Of a DNA stretch of 64,000 bases, positions 17,550 through 27,392 are shown in pieces. Source of the stretch: an uncultured Bacteroides sp. (GTDB lineage: Bacteria; Bacteroidota; Bacteroidia; Bacteroidales; Bacteroidaceae); assembly GCF_905207245.1 (NCBI RefSeq), contig NZ_CAJLKP010000016.1, forward strand, positions 21,069 to 85,068, in the 5' to 3' direction. The notes under the pieces are model-generated. The model had not been told where the DNA came from. It worked only from the letters and a program-made list of their open reading frames with translations, and made no database searches. How positions within the stretch are numbered: position 1 is the stretch's first letter; the number at the start of each line of letters is the position of its first letter. A program made the translations under genes and the position numbers.

Positions 17550-18614
17550 TTACAACTTTATAACATTCCCTGTACGGCTACTCTCCCATGCCGCCTCGAT
17601 CAGGCGGATAACGCCAAGCACTCCGCACGCATCACTTTGCAGCACTTTGCCATTCCGGATATGCTGATAAATATTCTCATAGAAAGCAGCGTAGTGTCCG
17701 GGAAGGGTCGGATAAGGTTTCCGCACCACATTACCATCTTTTTCCGTATGGAGTATTCCCCATTGGGATTCATCCTCTTCTCCCCAATGCGGGGTATCCG
17801 GCAACATACCTTTAGTCAGATCCGCCTCTTGAGGATCAAGACCGTACTTCACATAAGAGCCTTCCGTTCCATGAAGAACAAAGCGAGGCTCATTCTCACA
17901 CATCAGATAGCTGGCTTTCAGGGTAATTTTCACTTCCGGCATCCGGGCAGGTTTCATCAGATGGATGATAAAATAATCATCTACTTTACCGCCGGTACGC
18001 AAAGTTGCAATATCAGCAAATACAGCTTCGGGCATGCCAAACAGTTGAACAGCCTGGTCGATGACATGGGCACCCAGATTATAAGTCAGACCACCACCAT
18101 TCTCGCCGGTTTCTTTCCAAGTGTTCGGCTTGATAAAATTCCGGTAGCGGGGAAAGGTTGATTCAAATTCTACCAGACGGCCTAACAATCCCTGAGCCAA
18201 TATTTCTTTCACAGTCAGGAAATCACAATCCCAACGACGATTTTGGTAAACGCTTAAGGCCAGTCCTTTTTCCGCAGCAAGGGCTACAAGTTCCTCCCCT
18301 TCCTCTACAGTAGTGGTGAAAGGTTTTTCTACGATAACATGTTTTCCGGCTTCGAGAGCACGACGGGCATATTCGTAATGGGAACTGTCAGGGGTGTTGA
18401 CTACCACTAACTCCAGTTCTTCCATCCCTATCAATTCATCAAAGCTACGCACAATACGAGATTGCGGATACTTCGCCCGTGACAATTCTTTACTACGTTC
18501 AGTGACAGCAGTCAACTCAAAATGAGAATTTGTGGAAATAAAAGGAGCATGAAACACTTGTCCCGACATTCCAAAAGCAGCCAATCCGGTTCTTATCTTA
18601 TCCATATCTTTCAT
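17550..18614 (-). CDS. Gfo/Idh/MocA-family oxidoreductase
   Basis: A Rossmann-fold dehydrogenase; the frame is open to 18659, but the start at 18614 (MKDMDKIRTGLAAFG) lies closest to the conserved domain. The nucleotide-binding motif is AAFGMSGQVFHAPF, followed by VVNTPDSSHYEYARRAL and the EKPFTTT signature with the catalytic Lys. The C-terminal substrate domain contains GGLTYNLGAHVIDQA. The family oxidises or reduces sugars and cyclitols with NAD(P); the substrate cannot be read from the sequence. The nearby inositol-phosphate phosphatase makes a cyclitol a tempting but unproven guess. Confidence 0.85.
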   Translation of the reverse strand: MKDMDKIRTGLAAFGMSGQVFHAPFISTNSHFELTAVTERSKELSRAKYPQSRIVRSFDELIGMEELELVVVNTPDSSHYEYARRALEAGKHVIVEKPFTTTVEEGEELVALAAEKGLALSVYQNRRWDCDFLTVKEILAQGLLGRLVEFESTFPRYRNFIKPNTWKETGENGGGLTYNLGAHVIDQAVQLFGMPEAVFADIATLRTGGKVDDYFIIHLMKPARMPEVKITLKASYLMCENEPRFVLHGTEGSYVKYGLDPQEADLTKGMLPDTPHWGEEDESQWGILHTEKDGNVVRKPYPTLPGHYAAFYENIYQHIRNGKVLQSDACGVLGVIRLIEAAWESSRTGNVIKL

Positions 18615-18674
18615 TTTTTCTTTCGACAAAACTAATGAATTTATCATTATTTGCTTCATTAAGCGACGATAATA

Positions 18675-19679
18675 TCAGGGACGTTTACGCCAGTCATCCT
18701 TCACATAGCTGTCGGGATAGACTGTTTTATCTTTCAACTCACCACCTTTCAGACGTATCCAGGAAGTAAAGGTACGTTCTCCTTCCTTCAACACAATTAC
18801 ACGTGCACCGTTAGATAGATGGTTATATTCCGTATTGCCACCTGTGAAACGTCCATAAGCCAGTACGATGCCTTTCCACATAACTGAATAATCATTATCA
18901 TGGTCGTGTCCGACAAAAGTTCCCATTACATCACCTGCTTCCTTCATAGCTGCAAACATACCGGTATTAATGGCAGCCGAACAGGCTTTTTCCATACGCG
19001 TACCATAAAGGATGGCGCTCTCATCAGAAGCAGCCTCGTTGTATTCGGGCAGAGGAATATGGAAGAATGCCAAAGCAGGCAATGGCTTTCCGTTATTCTT
19101 AGCAGTAAAAGCTGCACTTTGTTGACGATACCAGTTCACCTGATCGAATGTAAGCCAGTCATACCCTTTCACATCCGGCAATTTGGAGTACGAGTGAGAG
19201 TCAAGGCAATAGAGTACTGAAGCATCTTTCTTACCATCCGAAGATTTCACGGTGAGAACGTAGTCGGGAGACTCAACACTCCCGCGGTCAGGCTGGATGT
19301 TGTAAGGCATGGAACGGATAATATCGTATAATTCGGCACGCGTTTTACCTTGTTCGTTATCATGGTTACCGAAAGTCACGACAAAAGGTATCTTACGGGA
19401 GGAAGCACAATCAAGCACGGCCCGCATAGCTGTATCAGCAGGTGGGGCATAAACTATGTCTCCGGTAAAAACAATCAAATCGGGACGTTCGGCATCCAGA
19501 ACTTCATTGATACGCTTCAAGGCAATAGCTGAAGCAGGATTGTGATACTGAAAATGGATGTCGGTAAACTGGACGATTTTAAACTCTCCGTTCTTGTTAA
19601 ACTTTAAGGGGGCAACCTGTGCCTGGCAGAACAGAACTGTCAGAAAAGCCAGACAAAGGGTTAAAGAAATTCTCTTCAT
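18675..19679 (-). CDS. Exported metallophosphoesterase (calcineurin-like)
   Basis: The 334-residue protein has a signal peptide (MKRISLTLCLAFLTVLFCQA) and the metal-binding blocks of calcineurin-like phosphoesterases: FTDIHF (about 38-43), VFTGDIVY, TFGNHDNE, and late HIPLPEY and VGHDHDNDY motifs. It belongs to the purple acid phosphatase-like subgroup, acting in the periplasm or at the surface on phosphate esters. With the MINPP-like phosphatase and SusC/SusD upstream on the same strand it may belong to one phosphate-release programme (inference); ispF lies between. Confidence 0.85.
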   Translation of the reverse strand: MKRISLTLCLAFLTVLFCQAQVAPLKFNKNGEFKIVQFTDIHFQYHNPASAIALKRINEVLDAERPDLIVFTGDIVYAPPADTAMRAVLDCASSRKIPFVVTFGNHDNEQGKTRAELYDIIRSMPYNIQPDRGSVESPDYVLTVKSSDGKKDASVLYCLDSHSYSKLPDVKGYDWLTFDQVNWYRQQSAAFTAKNNGKPLPALAFFHIPLPEYNEAASDESAILYGTRMEKACSAAINTGMFAAMKEAGDVMGTFVGHDHDNDYSVMWKGIVLAYGRFTGGNTEYNHLSNGARVIVLKEGERTFTSWIRLKGGELKDKTVYPDSYVKDDWRKRP

Positions 19680-19726
19680 GTTGTCAGTAATTAGTTTTTA
19701 GGTAGTTTATCAGGTTGAAATCAGTA

Positions 19727-20206
19727 TTATTCTTTGGTTATCAAAACTGTTGCATAAGCAGAAATACCTTCTTCGCGACCGGTAAAACCAAGTTTTTCTG
19801 TAGTGGTGGCTTTGATAGAAATGTCGTCTTCATCTATTCCCATTACTTTGGCAAGCGTTTGCTGCATGGCGGGAATATGGGATTTCAGTTTGGGGCGTTC
19901 CGCACAGATGGTTGCATCAATGTTGCCCACGGAATAGCCTTTGGTTGCAATCAGTTCTACGGTTTTCTTCAGTAATATTTTGCTGTCTATATCCTTGAAC
20001 TCTCCTGCGGTATCGGGAAAATGGTAACCGATATCACGCATATTGGCAGCCCCCAGTAAAGCGTCGCAAATGGTATGAATCAGCACGTCGGCATCCGAAT
20101 GTCCGAGTAATCCTTTCTCATGTTCCAGGCGGATACCGCCTAACCAAAGTTCACGTCCTGCCACCAGCTGGTGTACATCGAAGCCAAAGCCTACACGTAT
20201 TTTCAT
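19727..20206 (-). CDS. ispF: 2-C-methyl-D-erythritol 2,4-cyclodiphosphate synthase IspF
   Basis: The 159-residue enzyme forms the cyclic diphosphate in the non-mevalonate isoprenoid pathway. The zinc ligands are in FDVHQL (Asp 10, His 12) and the GHSDADVLIHTICDALLGAA block, and IGYHFPD and KATTTEKLGFTGREEGI are conserved. Length and order are normal. It is an isolated housekeeping gene between phosphatase genes. Confidence 0.96.
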   Translation of the reverse strand: MKIRVGFGFDVHQLVAGRELWLGGIRLEHEKGLLGHSDADVLIHTICDALLGAANMRDIGYHFPDTAGEFKDIDSKILLKKTVELIATKGYSVGNIDATICAERPKLKSHIPAMQQTLAKVMGIDEDDISIKATTTEKLGFTGREEGISAYATVLITKE

Positions 20207-20240
20207 ATCGTTCTTCTTTAATTTTGTTGGATGAATGCAC

Positions 20241-20389
20241 GAAAATACGGAAAAAAAGCAAGTGGGGAATAAAGACAGAACGCAAATTACACAAATTACG
20301 CAAATTTTCGTCTTATATAAGGCAACCGCCAGGAAGCCTGAAAAGAATTTGCGTAACCTGTGTAATTTGCGTTCTATTCCGTATTTTCT
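20241..20389. repeat. Nested inverted repeats downstream of the MINPP gene
   Basis: An outer stem pairs GAAAATACGGAA (20241-20252) with TTCCGTATTTTC (20378-20389). An inner stem pairs the arm starting GAACGCAAATTACACA (20278-20308) with its inverse at 20341-20374, with two central mismatches. It lies in the spacer between the 3' end of the MINPP gene and the ispF start. The inner arms share the ATTACACaaATT theme with the repeats at 3128 and 15998. Confidence 0.82.
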
Positions 20390-20394
20390 ACGAT

Positions 20395-21696
20395 TTACGG
20401 TCTATCCGGCAACTGCGAAAGTAAGTCTTTGTAGAAAGCCCTGACATCTTTCCAGTGATAGAAAGGAGCGATATCAGTCTTCACCGGAATGCTCACTTCT
20501 TTTTCATTCAGCATAAACTTCACAATAATATCATCCGCAGCGCCTTTCTTGCGGAAGAAAACAATCTGTACATTGGCCGCCATCGGGACCATCTTGAAGT
20601 TACACCATGCCTGATAAAATTTATCCGGGTCTGATTCTTCGTTGTAACAATTCTCCAGCCTCAGCAATCCCACCAGAGGAATGACGTTACCATCATGCCC
20701 GAAGCGGAAAGTAGCCGAGTTTTTACCGGAGGCTACCGCTTTGTCTGCCGAGTCAAGGATATTTTCGACGAGAGATTTTGCATTAGCCAGCATCAGCCCG
20801 TTGGTCATGGGTGAAGGACCGTCACAAACGTAGTTCTTGTAATTGTGTATCTGCCAGATGTCAAACAATTCCTGTTTCTCAAAGATATCATAGAAACACA
20901 CATCCGGCTCTACGTTCTGCATATCCGAAGCCACCCAGTACAGGCCGCGCATCAGTTCCTCGGGATTCACATTCTTGCGGATATACTCTTTACTATTAAA
21001 CAAAGTATTCATCAGACGTTCCGGACGCACATGTTCCTGCTCGAACTTACGGTATTCCTCATACCAGGGACCTTTGCGGGAAGTAAACTTCATGGCTTCC
21101 TGTGTATGGAAATTCAGATAATCCATATATTTATTGCTCGACTCACGTTCAATCTGCATTTTCGGATTAAACTCTTTCAGGCGTTCGCAGAAAGCATCCA
21201 TACTGAGCACGCAACGTATAACAACCGTGGAACGCGCCGACATCTGCGGTTCGCCCTTAAAGACTTCGGGGAATGCCTGATACATACGCTCGGCAATGCC
21301 GCGTTGTTGTTTCACCCCTACCGGACTTAAATCGCCTCCATGTCCTTTCGCGTCTTCCCAAACAATATCCAAACGCTTGCGGACATCTTCTCCCAAATCG
21401 GTTAACGCTCCCGCTTTATGAGCTTTCTCAAAAACTTCCATTACGCGAACGTAATCTTCATCCGCAATCAGCCAGCGGGAACCATGACGGCCATAATGAC
21501 TGATATAAAACGGTTCATAACCTTTCGGAGCCTTAGTCTGAACTCCCGACGGACCGGGATAAGCATAATATACACCACCCGTTGTTGCAATATCATCGAA
21601 GATTTCTTCGCGCGTGGCTTGTGCATACGAGGTATGCACTGCCAGCGCACCTAAAAAAGTCAATGAGAGAAAAACTCTCTTCATTCCTGATTTCAT
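20395..21696 (-). CDS. Histidine-type phosphatase, MINPP (multiple inositol polyphosphate phosphatase) family
   Basis: The protein of about 430 residues has a signal peptide (MKRVFLSLTFLGALAVHTSYAQ; ATGs at 21702, 21696 and 21684 are all possible). The catalytic motif is HYGRHGSRW (about residue 50), with the phosphohistidine His and binding Arg. The distal motif is FRFGHDGNVIPLVGLL, where HD follows the pattern of histidine acid phosphatases. The closest known relative by pattern is the Bacteroides MINPP, which degrades phytate (InsP6). It is exported, and it lies 27 bases or so after a SusD gene, so it is probably part of that locus and releases phosphate or inositol phosphates at the surface or in the periplasm. 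Confidence 0.85.
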   Translation of the reverse strand: MKSGMKRVFLSLTFLGALAVHTSYAQATREEIFDDIATTGGVYYAYPGPSGVQTKAPKGYEPFYISHYGRHGSRWLIADEDYVRVMEVFEKAHKAGALTDLGEDVRKRLDIVWEDAKGHGGDLSPVGVKQQRGIAERMYQAFPEVFKGEPQMSARSTVVIRCVLSMDAFCERLKEFNPKMQIERESSNKYMDYLNFHTQEAMKFTSRKGPWYEEYRKFEQEHVRPERLMNTLFNSKEYIRKNVNPEELMRGLYWVASDMQNVEPDVCFYDIFEKQELFDIWQIHNYKNYVCDGPSPMTNGLMLANAKSLVENILDSADKAVASGKNSATFRFGHDGNVIPLVGLLRLENCYNEESDPDKFYQAWCNFKMVPMAANVQIVFFRKKGAADDIIVKFMLNEKEVSIPVKTDIAPFYHWKDVRAFYKDLLSQLPDRP

Positions 21697-21723
21697 GGGC
21701 ACTTTGTTTTTTATAGTTTATAT

Positions 21724-23421
21724 TTATTTCTGATAATCCGGATTCTGCGTCAGATACGGATTCGTTGTAAACTCATCCTGCGGAATAGGGTACAATTTAT
21801 ACTTATCGTCTACATCCTTACCCATATATGTACCTGCCTCGCCATTGCTGCTGCCTTTCCAGTCCCAGTTATATCCCTTTGTGAATTTGCCGAAGCGGAT
21901 CAGGTCTGTGCGACGAACCAACTCCATATTCATTTCACGGGCTCTTTCATCTAAAATGAAGTCCAGATTCAACTGACTGTCAGTAATATGGCCGGATACC
22001 CCGTCACCATAATTGCCGGACATATAAGCACGGTCTCTGATTTCGTTGACATAGCCCAACGCCTCAGCGCGCGTACCTTCTGCGGCTCCACGAAGAATAG
22101 CCTCGGCAGCCATCAGGTAAGCATCTGCCGTACGGAACATCGGGAGGTCTACAGACGAGTACTTAGTGCCGCCATCCACCAATTCTTTACGGTTCTTCGT
22201 TACATTTCTCCATTTGATGCAAGCATAACCATTCTCAAATGTCTTTTGAAAAGCTTTACCTTCTACCCAGGTTTCCTTTGTATGGTCGATAGTAAAGAAC
22301 TGTGCACGCTTATCCTTCTTATTATCTCCCCAAGGATCGTTTTCATAGAAAACCTGGTCAGCCTCATCAAATTTATCCACAAGTGCCACCTTTACACGGG
22401 CATTTCCCCAACCACGGCTACCTACTCCTGTCTTTACATATTTATCCATCGGGCCATTCATCAGCGCTTTAATCAGGAAGTTCGTTCCGGCACTGCTCTG
22501 TGCATAGTCAGCATCCTGTACCAACGGCCAGATGATTTCGGAACAAGTATTGTTATCCGCCAGGAAGATGTGGCGATAGTCCGAAGCTAACGGATAATTA
22601 CCTTCCGTAATCACCTTTTTGGCATATTTATAGGAATTGGTATATTCATTCTTGCCTACCCATGTTTCTGCATTCAGATATACACGTGCCAGGAGAAACC
22701 AAGCTGATACGCGGTCCACACGACCATATTCATTCCGTTTCGGTTCTTTCAGTAAGGTTGTCAGCTCTTCCGTTTCGGAAACCACATAGTCGTAGATTTC
22801 CTGACGTGTCTTCTGATGAGGAATCGTACCTACATCCATTGTTTCATCAATGAAGGGACCCGAACCGTACAAATCGCAAATCATACTGTAGCAATAAGCA
22901 CGGATAAAGCGTGCCTCAGCACGGTAATAAGGCATTTCAGCCTGCAAAGCATCATATACGCCACGGGCTTTCAGCTTCCCTTCCGCACTTTCGCGCAGAA
23001 ACTCATTGCAGTAGTTGATGGCCATATAAAGACGATAGTATGAGTAACAAATAATCTTTGTCGAAGGGTCCCAGTTCATATACAGCAAAGACAAACTCCC
23101 GTGGCTACCACCGGAATGGAAAGCGATTTCATCCGTACAAGCCTCTTGCAGATAGAACAGGGCACGCGTGTAGCCACTATATCCTTCATCAATGCCCGGC
23201 ACATCACCGTTACCTCCATCACCGCCCTTTTGTCCGGTCTGGATGAGGCTGGCATAGCATTTTGCCAACACTCCGATGTAACCCTCAGGGGTAGAATAAA
23301 CCTTTTCGCCCACCAACTCATTGTCGTCCAAAGGCAATGTATCCAAATCTCCCAGACAAGAAGAGAGTAGAAACAGGGATACCAGACATATACTTGCTAA
23401 CTTGAAATATTTCGTTTTCAT
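21724..23421 (-). CDS. SusD/RagB-family outer-membrane lipoprotein
   Basis: Start MKTKYFKLASICL at 23421 gives a lipoprotein signal ending LLSSCLGD. The roughly 565-residue protein has the SusD signature blocks: EARFIRAYCYSMICDLYG (about 170-190), a TPR-like helical core, MFRTADAYLMAAEAILRG, and YVNEIRDRAY. SusD proteins cap the SusC channel and bind the ligand. The partner SusC lies immediately upstream; the downstream gene is a MINPP-type phosphatase, which suggests a phosphorylated ligand such as an inositol phosphate, though this is inference. Confidence 0.93.
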   Translation of the reverse strand: MKTKYFKLASICLVSLFLLSSCLGDLDTLPLDDNELVGEKVYSTPEGYIGVLAKCYASLIQTGQKGGDGGNGDVPGIDEGYSGYTRALFYLQEACTDEIAFHSGGSHGSLSLLYMNWDPSTKIICYSYYRLYMAINYCNEFLRESAEGKLKARGVYDALQAEMPYYRAEARFIRAYCYSMICDLYGSGPFIDETMDVGTIPHQKTRQEIYDYVVSETEELTTLLKEPKRNEYGRVDRVSAWFLLARVYLNAETWVGKNEYTNSYKYAKKVITEGNYPLASDYRHIFLADNNTCSEIIWPLVQDADYAQSSAGTNFLIKALMNGPMDKYVKTGVGSRGWGNARVKVALVDKFDEADQVFYENDPWGDNKKDKRAQFFTIDHTKETWVEGKAFQKTFENGYACIKWRNVTKNRKELVDGGTKYSSVDLPMFRTADAYLMAAEAILRGAAEGTRAEALGYVNEIRDRAYMSGNYGDGVSGHITDSQLNLDFILDERAREMNMELVRRTDLIRFGKFTKGYNWDWKGSSNGEAGTYMGKDVDDKYKLYPIPQDEFTTNPYLTQNPDYQK

Positions 23422-23442
23422 TGTTTTCTGTTTTATCATGAA

Positions 23443-26385
23443 TTAAAAATTAAGATTTACTCCCAGCATGAACATACGCGGACGCTGATAGATGTTCTTA
23501 TCGATGCCACTGTAGATTTCCGGATCGAGGCCACTGTAACCTGTCAACGTACATACGTTCTGTACTGTGAAAGAGAGGCGAAGGGAAGTCTTGTCGTTCC
23601 ACAATCTGTCGAAGGTGTGTCCCAGCGTGATATTGTCGATACGGAAGAAATCACCTTTTTCCAGGAAGTGGTCGGTATAGATGCGTTCCTGCGTGAATCC
23701 TGTTTCGAGTGTAGAACGCAGAATATTGCTGGAAACGCCTGTTCCACCATAAAGACCGTCCAGGGCATCGGAAGCTTTCACATAGTTGTAAACATAAGCA
23801 CCGAAGCTTCCGTGACCATTGATACCCAAATCCCAATTTTTATAAGTCAGGCGAGTGGAAAGACCGCAATAGTAAGGAGCTTTGGAACTCTTGCCTGTCA
23901 CATACTTGTTAGCATCTTCTTCGCTACTGGTGATAGAACCGTCTTTGGCTATATATTTTCCGTCCAACGGTTTGCCGTTGTCGTCGTAAGCCTGTTGCAA
24001 CAGGTAGAAAGTATTCGGGGTTTCACCTACCATGTGAACCTGCAAATATTTACCCGTACCGCCGGCATTACCTGTCTTCACGTAGTTGTCCTCACGGTCG
24101 ATGGTATTCAGTTTCGTTATTTCAGAAGCATTCCAAGTGAAGTTACCGCTAATAGACCACTCCCAATCCTTATTCTTTACGGGAATCACATTGATGCCTA
24201 TTTCCAGACCTTTGCTTTTCATATTACCGATATTGGTTTCAATCATGTTGGTAAAGTTGCTTCCGGCAGGAACAAAAATCTTATTCAGCAGGTCTTTGGT
24301 AGTACGCCAGTAGTAGTCAATCGTACCGGAGATACGGTTATTCAGGAAACCGTAGTCGATACCTATGTTATAAGTTTCCGTAGTTTCCCACTTGATGTTG
24401 GCATCGTAGCCGTTAGGTCGGTAAGTAGTGTACCATTGATTCCCGAAGTAATAGCGTGATTCGTCATAAGATGCCGTATAAGTCGGCAAATGCTGGTAGT
24501 AAGAACCGATGGATTGCTGGCCGGTCTGACCGTAGCTCAAACGAAGTTTCAGGTCGGACAGAGCTTTAAAGTCCGACAGGAAAGCCTCTTCATTCACACG
24601 CCATGCAGCAGCAACTGAGGGGAAATATCCCCAACGGTTATCGGGAGAGAAGCGTGAAGACGCATCGGCACGCAGGGTAGCAGTCAACATATAACGTTGT
24701 TTCCAGGAGTAATTTACACGGCCATAGAAAGAGAGCAAGTAAAGTTCCGCCTCAGCATGTTGAGGAGTAGCCAGTTCTTTGCCTTCGGTATCAGTGGTTA
24801 CACTGTTGTTCTTATACCAGAAACGTTGCCAACCGTAACCTGCCATGGCATTGATGTGATGGTCTTTCAGTTCCTTGTCATAGTTGGCATAGAAATCGAG
24901 CAAGGTGTTCCGCTTATCCTGATGATAGGTATAACGCTTACCCGTACCGTCATTCTGATTACCCGTATACATGGAGGGGGCAAGGTCGGGAACATTGTCA
25001 TGATTGTCATTCGTCTGAATATCGTAACCCATATTGAGGTTGAAACGCAAGTCTTCGAAACCATGTACTTTATAGTCCAGAGCGATGTTACCAATAGACC
25101 GCTTCGTCTTGTTCAGTTTGTCGGCCAGTTCAAGGTCGGCTACAGGATTTGAAGAAGCCAGTGTGATAGGTTTGCCGCCATTCATCCACGTATAATATCC
25201 CAGACCTACATTTCCTTCATAATCCTCATAAACCGGACGGGTAGGATCAAAAGAGATAGCACTGCCGATGACACCCGTTGAAACCGGTTTATCGTTCTCT
25301 ATACTCCCTTTTACGTTGATATCTACAGAAAGATGCTTGTTGAAGAACTTCGGAGACAAACCTACACTGGCATTGATACGCTCGTAGTTATTATTCTTCA
25401 ACGTACCGTTCTGGTTAGTATAGCCTACGGATACACGGTATGGCATGCCTTTCAAAGCCCCGGTCATGGAGAGGTTATGGTCCGTGCCGAGTGCCACGCG
25501 ATAGATTTCTTTCTGCCAGTCTACATCGGCATTGCCCAACCGGAAAGTTTCGGGCGCATTGCCATGTTCTGCAAAAGCTTTGCGGAATTCTTCGGTGGAA
25601 AGTACATCCATATACTGATATACATTGCTCACCGTCATATTCCCGTTATAGTTGAAAGACGGACGTGTAGTGCCGTCGCCTGTACCTTTCTTAGTAGTGA
25701 TGATGATGACACCATTAGAGGCGCGCGAACCGTAGATAGCTGTAGCCGAAGCATCTTTCAGCACCGTAAACGAGGCGATGTCATTCGGATTGATGGCACT
25801 GATAGAGGTATTGCTCACAGGCACACCGTCGATAACAATCAACGGGTCGTTATCTGCCGACAAAGAGGCGCCCATACGTATGCGGATGGTACCTCCGCTA
25901 CCCGGAGCACCGTTGCCCGGAACAATGTTCACACCGGCAACTTTACCTACCAGGGCATCTTCGGCAGTCAGTTGTTTACCCTTGTTCAGTTCGTCCGGCT
26001 TCACAGTCAGCAAGGAGCCGGTCACGTCGCCTTTCTTCACCTGACCATAACCGATGACTACGACTTCGTCCAGCATCTCGCTGTCTTCGAGCAAAGTAAC
26101 CACAATGAGAGGTTTATTTGTTACGGCAATTTCCTGCCCTTTATAACCGATACTTGTGATGGAGAGTACATTTCCGGTAGCCGCCTTTAGCGTGAAGTTA
26201 CCGTCTACATCAGAAATAGTACCTACGGATGTGCCTTTAATCAGAATGTTAGCCCCGATAACCGCTTCACCGGTAGCGTCTTTTACATGTCCTTTCACCA
26301 CGATGTCTTGTGCTGAAAGCGACAGGGATAGTAGTAATCCCAACAAAGGGAGAAGTCCCTTGACAAGTCTAAAAATGTTTTTCAT
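23443..26385 (-). CDS. SusC/RagA-family TonB-linked outer-membrane protein
   Basis: The 980-residue protein has a signal peptide, a carboxypeptidase-regulatory-like domain (about 27-110, VVKGHVKDATGEAVIGANILIKGTS), the SusC signature LDEVVVIGYGQVKKGDVTGS, a plug domain with KDASATAIYGSRASNGVIIITTKKG, and a C-terminal barrel ending in GVNLNF. It lacks the STN domain, so it is not of the class controlled by FecR and an ECF sigma factor. It forms the channel for the SusD partner. A TAACTTTG box upstream is its best promoter candidate. Confidence 0.95.
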   Translation of the reverse strand: MKNIFRLVKGLLPLLGLLLSLSLSAQDIVVKGHVKDATGEAVIGANILIKGTSVGTISDVDGNFTLKAATGNVLSITSIGYKGQEIAVTNKPLIVVTLLEDSEMLDEVVVIGYGQVKKGDVTGSLLTVKPDELNKGKQLTAEDALVGKVAGVNIVPGNGAPGSGGTIRIRMGASLSADNDPLIVIDGVPVSNTSISAINPNDIASFTVLKDASATAIYGSRASNGVIIITTKKGTGDGTTRPSFNYNGNMTVSNVYQYMDVLSTEEFRKAFAEHGNAPETFRLGNADVDWQKEIYRVALGTDHNLSMTGALKGMPYRVSVGYTNQNGTLKNNNYERINASVGLSPKFFNKHLSVDINVKGSIENDKPVSTGVIGSAISFDPTRPVYEDYEGNVGLGYYTWMNGGKPITLASSNPVADLELADKLNKTKRSIGNIALDYKVHGFEDLRFNLNMGYDIQTNDNHDNVPDLAPSMYTGNQNDGTGKRYTYHQDKRNTLLDFYANYDKELKDHHINAMAGYGWQRFWYKNNSVTTDTEGKELATPQHAEAELYLLSFYGRVNYSWKQRYMLTATLRADASSRFSPDNRWGYFPSVAAAWRVNEEAFLSDFKALSDLKLRLSYGQTGQQSIGSYYQHLPTYTASYDESRYYFGNQWYTTYRPNGYDANIKWETTETYNIGIDYGFLNNRISGTIDYYWRTTKDLLNKIFVPAGSNFTNMIETNIGNMKSKGLEIGINVIPVKNKDWEWSISGNFTWNASEITKLNTIDREDNYVKTGNAGGTGKYLQVHMVGETPNTFYLLQQAYDDNGKPLDGKYIAKDGSITSSEEDANKYVTGKSSKAPYYCGLSTRLTYKNWDLGINGHGSFGAYVYNYVKASDALDGLYGGTGVSSNILRSTLETGFTQERIYTDHFLEKGDFFRIDNITLGHTFDRLWNDKTSLRLSFTVQNVCTLTGYSGLDPEIYSGIDKNIYQRPRMFMLGVNLNF

Positions 26386-26488
26386 AAGGTTATTATTATA
26401 ATTAATAAAAAAGATAATTCATTCTACATTTTACCCAATAAAAACTAATACCTAAAAGAAGACCTATTGTTAACTTTATTTTCTACGG

Positions 26489-26496
26489 CAAAGTTA
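26489..26496 (-). promoter_or_regulatory. Possible -7 element for the susC-susD-phosphatase genes
   Basis: TAACTTTG on the minus strand matches TAnnTTTG. It would give a leader of about 95 bases. No TTTG is found at the expected distance, so the call is weak. Confidence 0.35.
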
Positions 26497-26643
26497 AAGC
26501 ATTACTTTCAGGGTAAGTGATCTGAGTAGATGGGTAAAGTAGACGGAAGTAGAAACAAAAAAAGAGATAAGTAACTGATATACATAAGATATACTTTTTT
26601 TTCTTATAGACAAGAAAAGTAGATAAGAGGAGACATTTGAGGA

Positions 26644-26670
26644 AAATAAAAAGAGGCTAAAAATAGCCTC
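26644..26670 (-). terminator. Intrinsic terminator after hicAB
   Basis: On the minus strand GAGGCTA, a TTTT loop and TAGCCTC form a 7-base perfect stem (26653-26670) followed by a T-rich run (26644-26652). It lies 80 bases after the hicB stop and before the susC promoter region, and would isolate the toxin-antitoxin unit. The rest of the spacer 26386-26749 is AT-rich without other features. Confidence 0.72.
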
Positions 26671-26749
26671 CCCACTTCGATAATACACCATTCTGCAAGA
26701 TTTCATCAATGCAATATAGTGTTTCTTGATATTTCAGGTAGTTCGTATT

Positions 26750-27142
26750 CTAAAGCAAATTAATAGCAGATAACTCCTTCGTCAACGCTTGAATACCTTT
26801 CTGTATTTTTTCCAATTGCTGCCTGCGAGTTTTGTGACCTCCAGCCGCATAGTGCCATAACTGACGTTCATTGATTCCCGTGATACGACTTAGCGCAGCT
26901 TTGGTAAAGATATTGCTATAATAGTTGATAAAGGTAGCAGCATCAATCTTGAACTTCAAATCAAACTCCCCGGATAACAATTCGCAAGGATCAGGATTAT
27001 CCTCCAGATACAGTTCAATAGCCTCCTTCATATTGTCCTCAATCTCCCGCATATCATTGCCCACAGTGATAACCGGGGCACCTTCGATATAAGCACTAAG
27101 ATTCTTTCCTGCATGTTCGACAATAACTTCTACTGTTTTCAT
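26750..27142 (-). CDS. hicB: HicB-family antitoxin
   Basis: The 130-residue protein opens with the partial RNase H-like fold of HicB (TVEVIVEHAGKNLSAYIEGAPVITVGNDMREIEDNMKEAIELYLED). It ends with a helix-turn-helix segment (AALSRITGINERQLWHYAAGGHKTRRQQLEKI, about 90-122) that probably binds its own promoter. HicB neutralises HicA by direct binding. It follows the toxin gene by 37 bases, the usual toxin-first order for hicAB. Confidence 0.88.
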   Translation of the reverse strand: MKTVEVIVEHAGKNLSAYIEGAPVITVGNDMREIEDNMKEAIELYLEDNPDPCELLSGEFDLKFKIDAATFINYYSNIFTKAALSRITGINERQLWHYAAGGHKTRRQQLEKIQKGIQALTKELSAINLL

Positions 27143-27179
27143 ATTACCTCCTGTTTTTAAATCATGAGAACAAGGGGGC

Positions 27180-27368
27180 TTATTTCAGCCCCGCTTGCCT
27201 CAAAATGCTGTAATAAGTGCCTTTCTCAACGCCTTTGCTATTATGATTCGGTACAATAACCACTTTGCCGTCTTTCTCAAACTTCATGTGACTACCCTTC
27301 TGACTCCTTAGAACAAAACCGTTCTCTTGCAACATAGTTACAACGTCTTTCACTGATTTGTAACTCAT
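27180..27368 (-). CDS. hicA: HicA-family toxin (mRNA interferase)
   Basis: The 62-residue protein has the double-stranded-RNA-binding-like fold of HicA. It has the catalytic His in SQKGSHMKF (about residue 27) and the conserved VIVPNHNSKGVEKGTYYSILRQAGL tail. HicA cleaves mRNA and stops growth until it is neutralised. The gene is read from its own strong promoter (27393-27423), and hicB follows. It is full length. Confidence 0.92.
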   Translation of the reverse strand: MSYKSVKDVVTMLQENGFVLRSQKGSHMKFEKDGKVVIVPNHNSKGVEKGTYYSILRQAGLK

Positions 27369-27392
27369 AACGCTTTGGACTTAATTACCATA

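Noticed and set aside
23617..24459. Plus-strand open frame of 280 codons
   Set aside because: It is antisense to susC, which has all family motifs.
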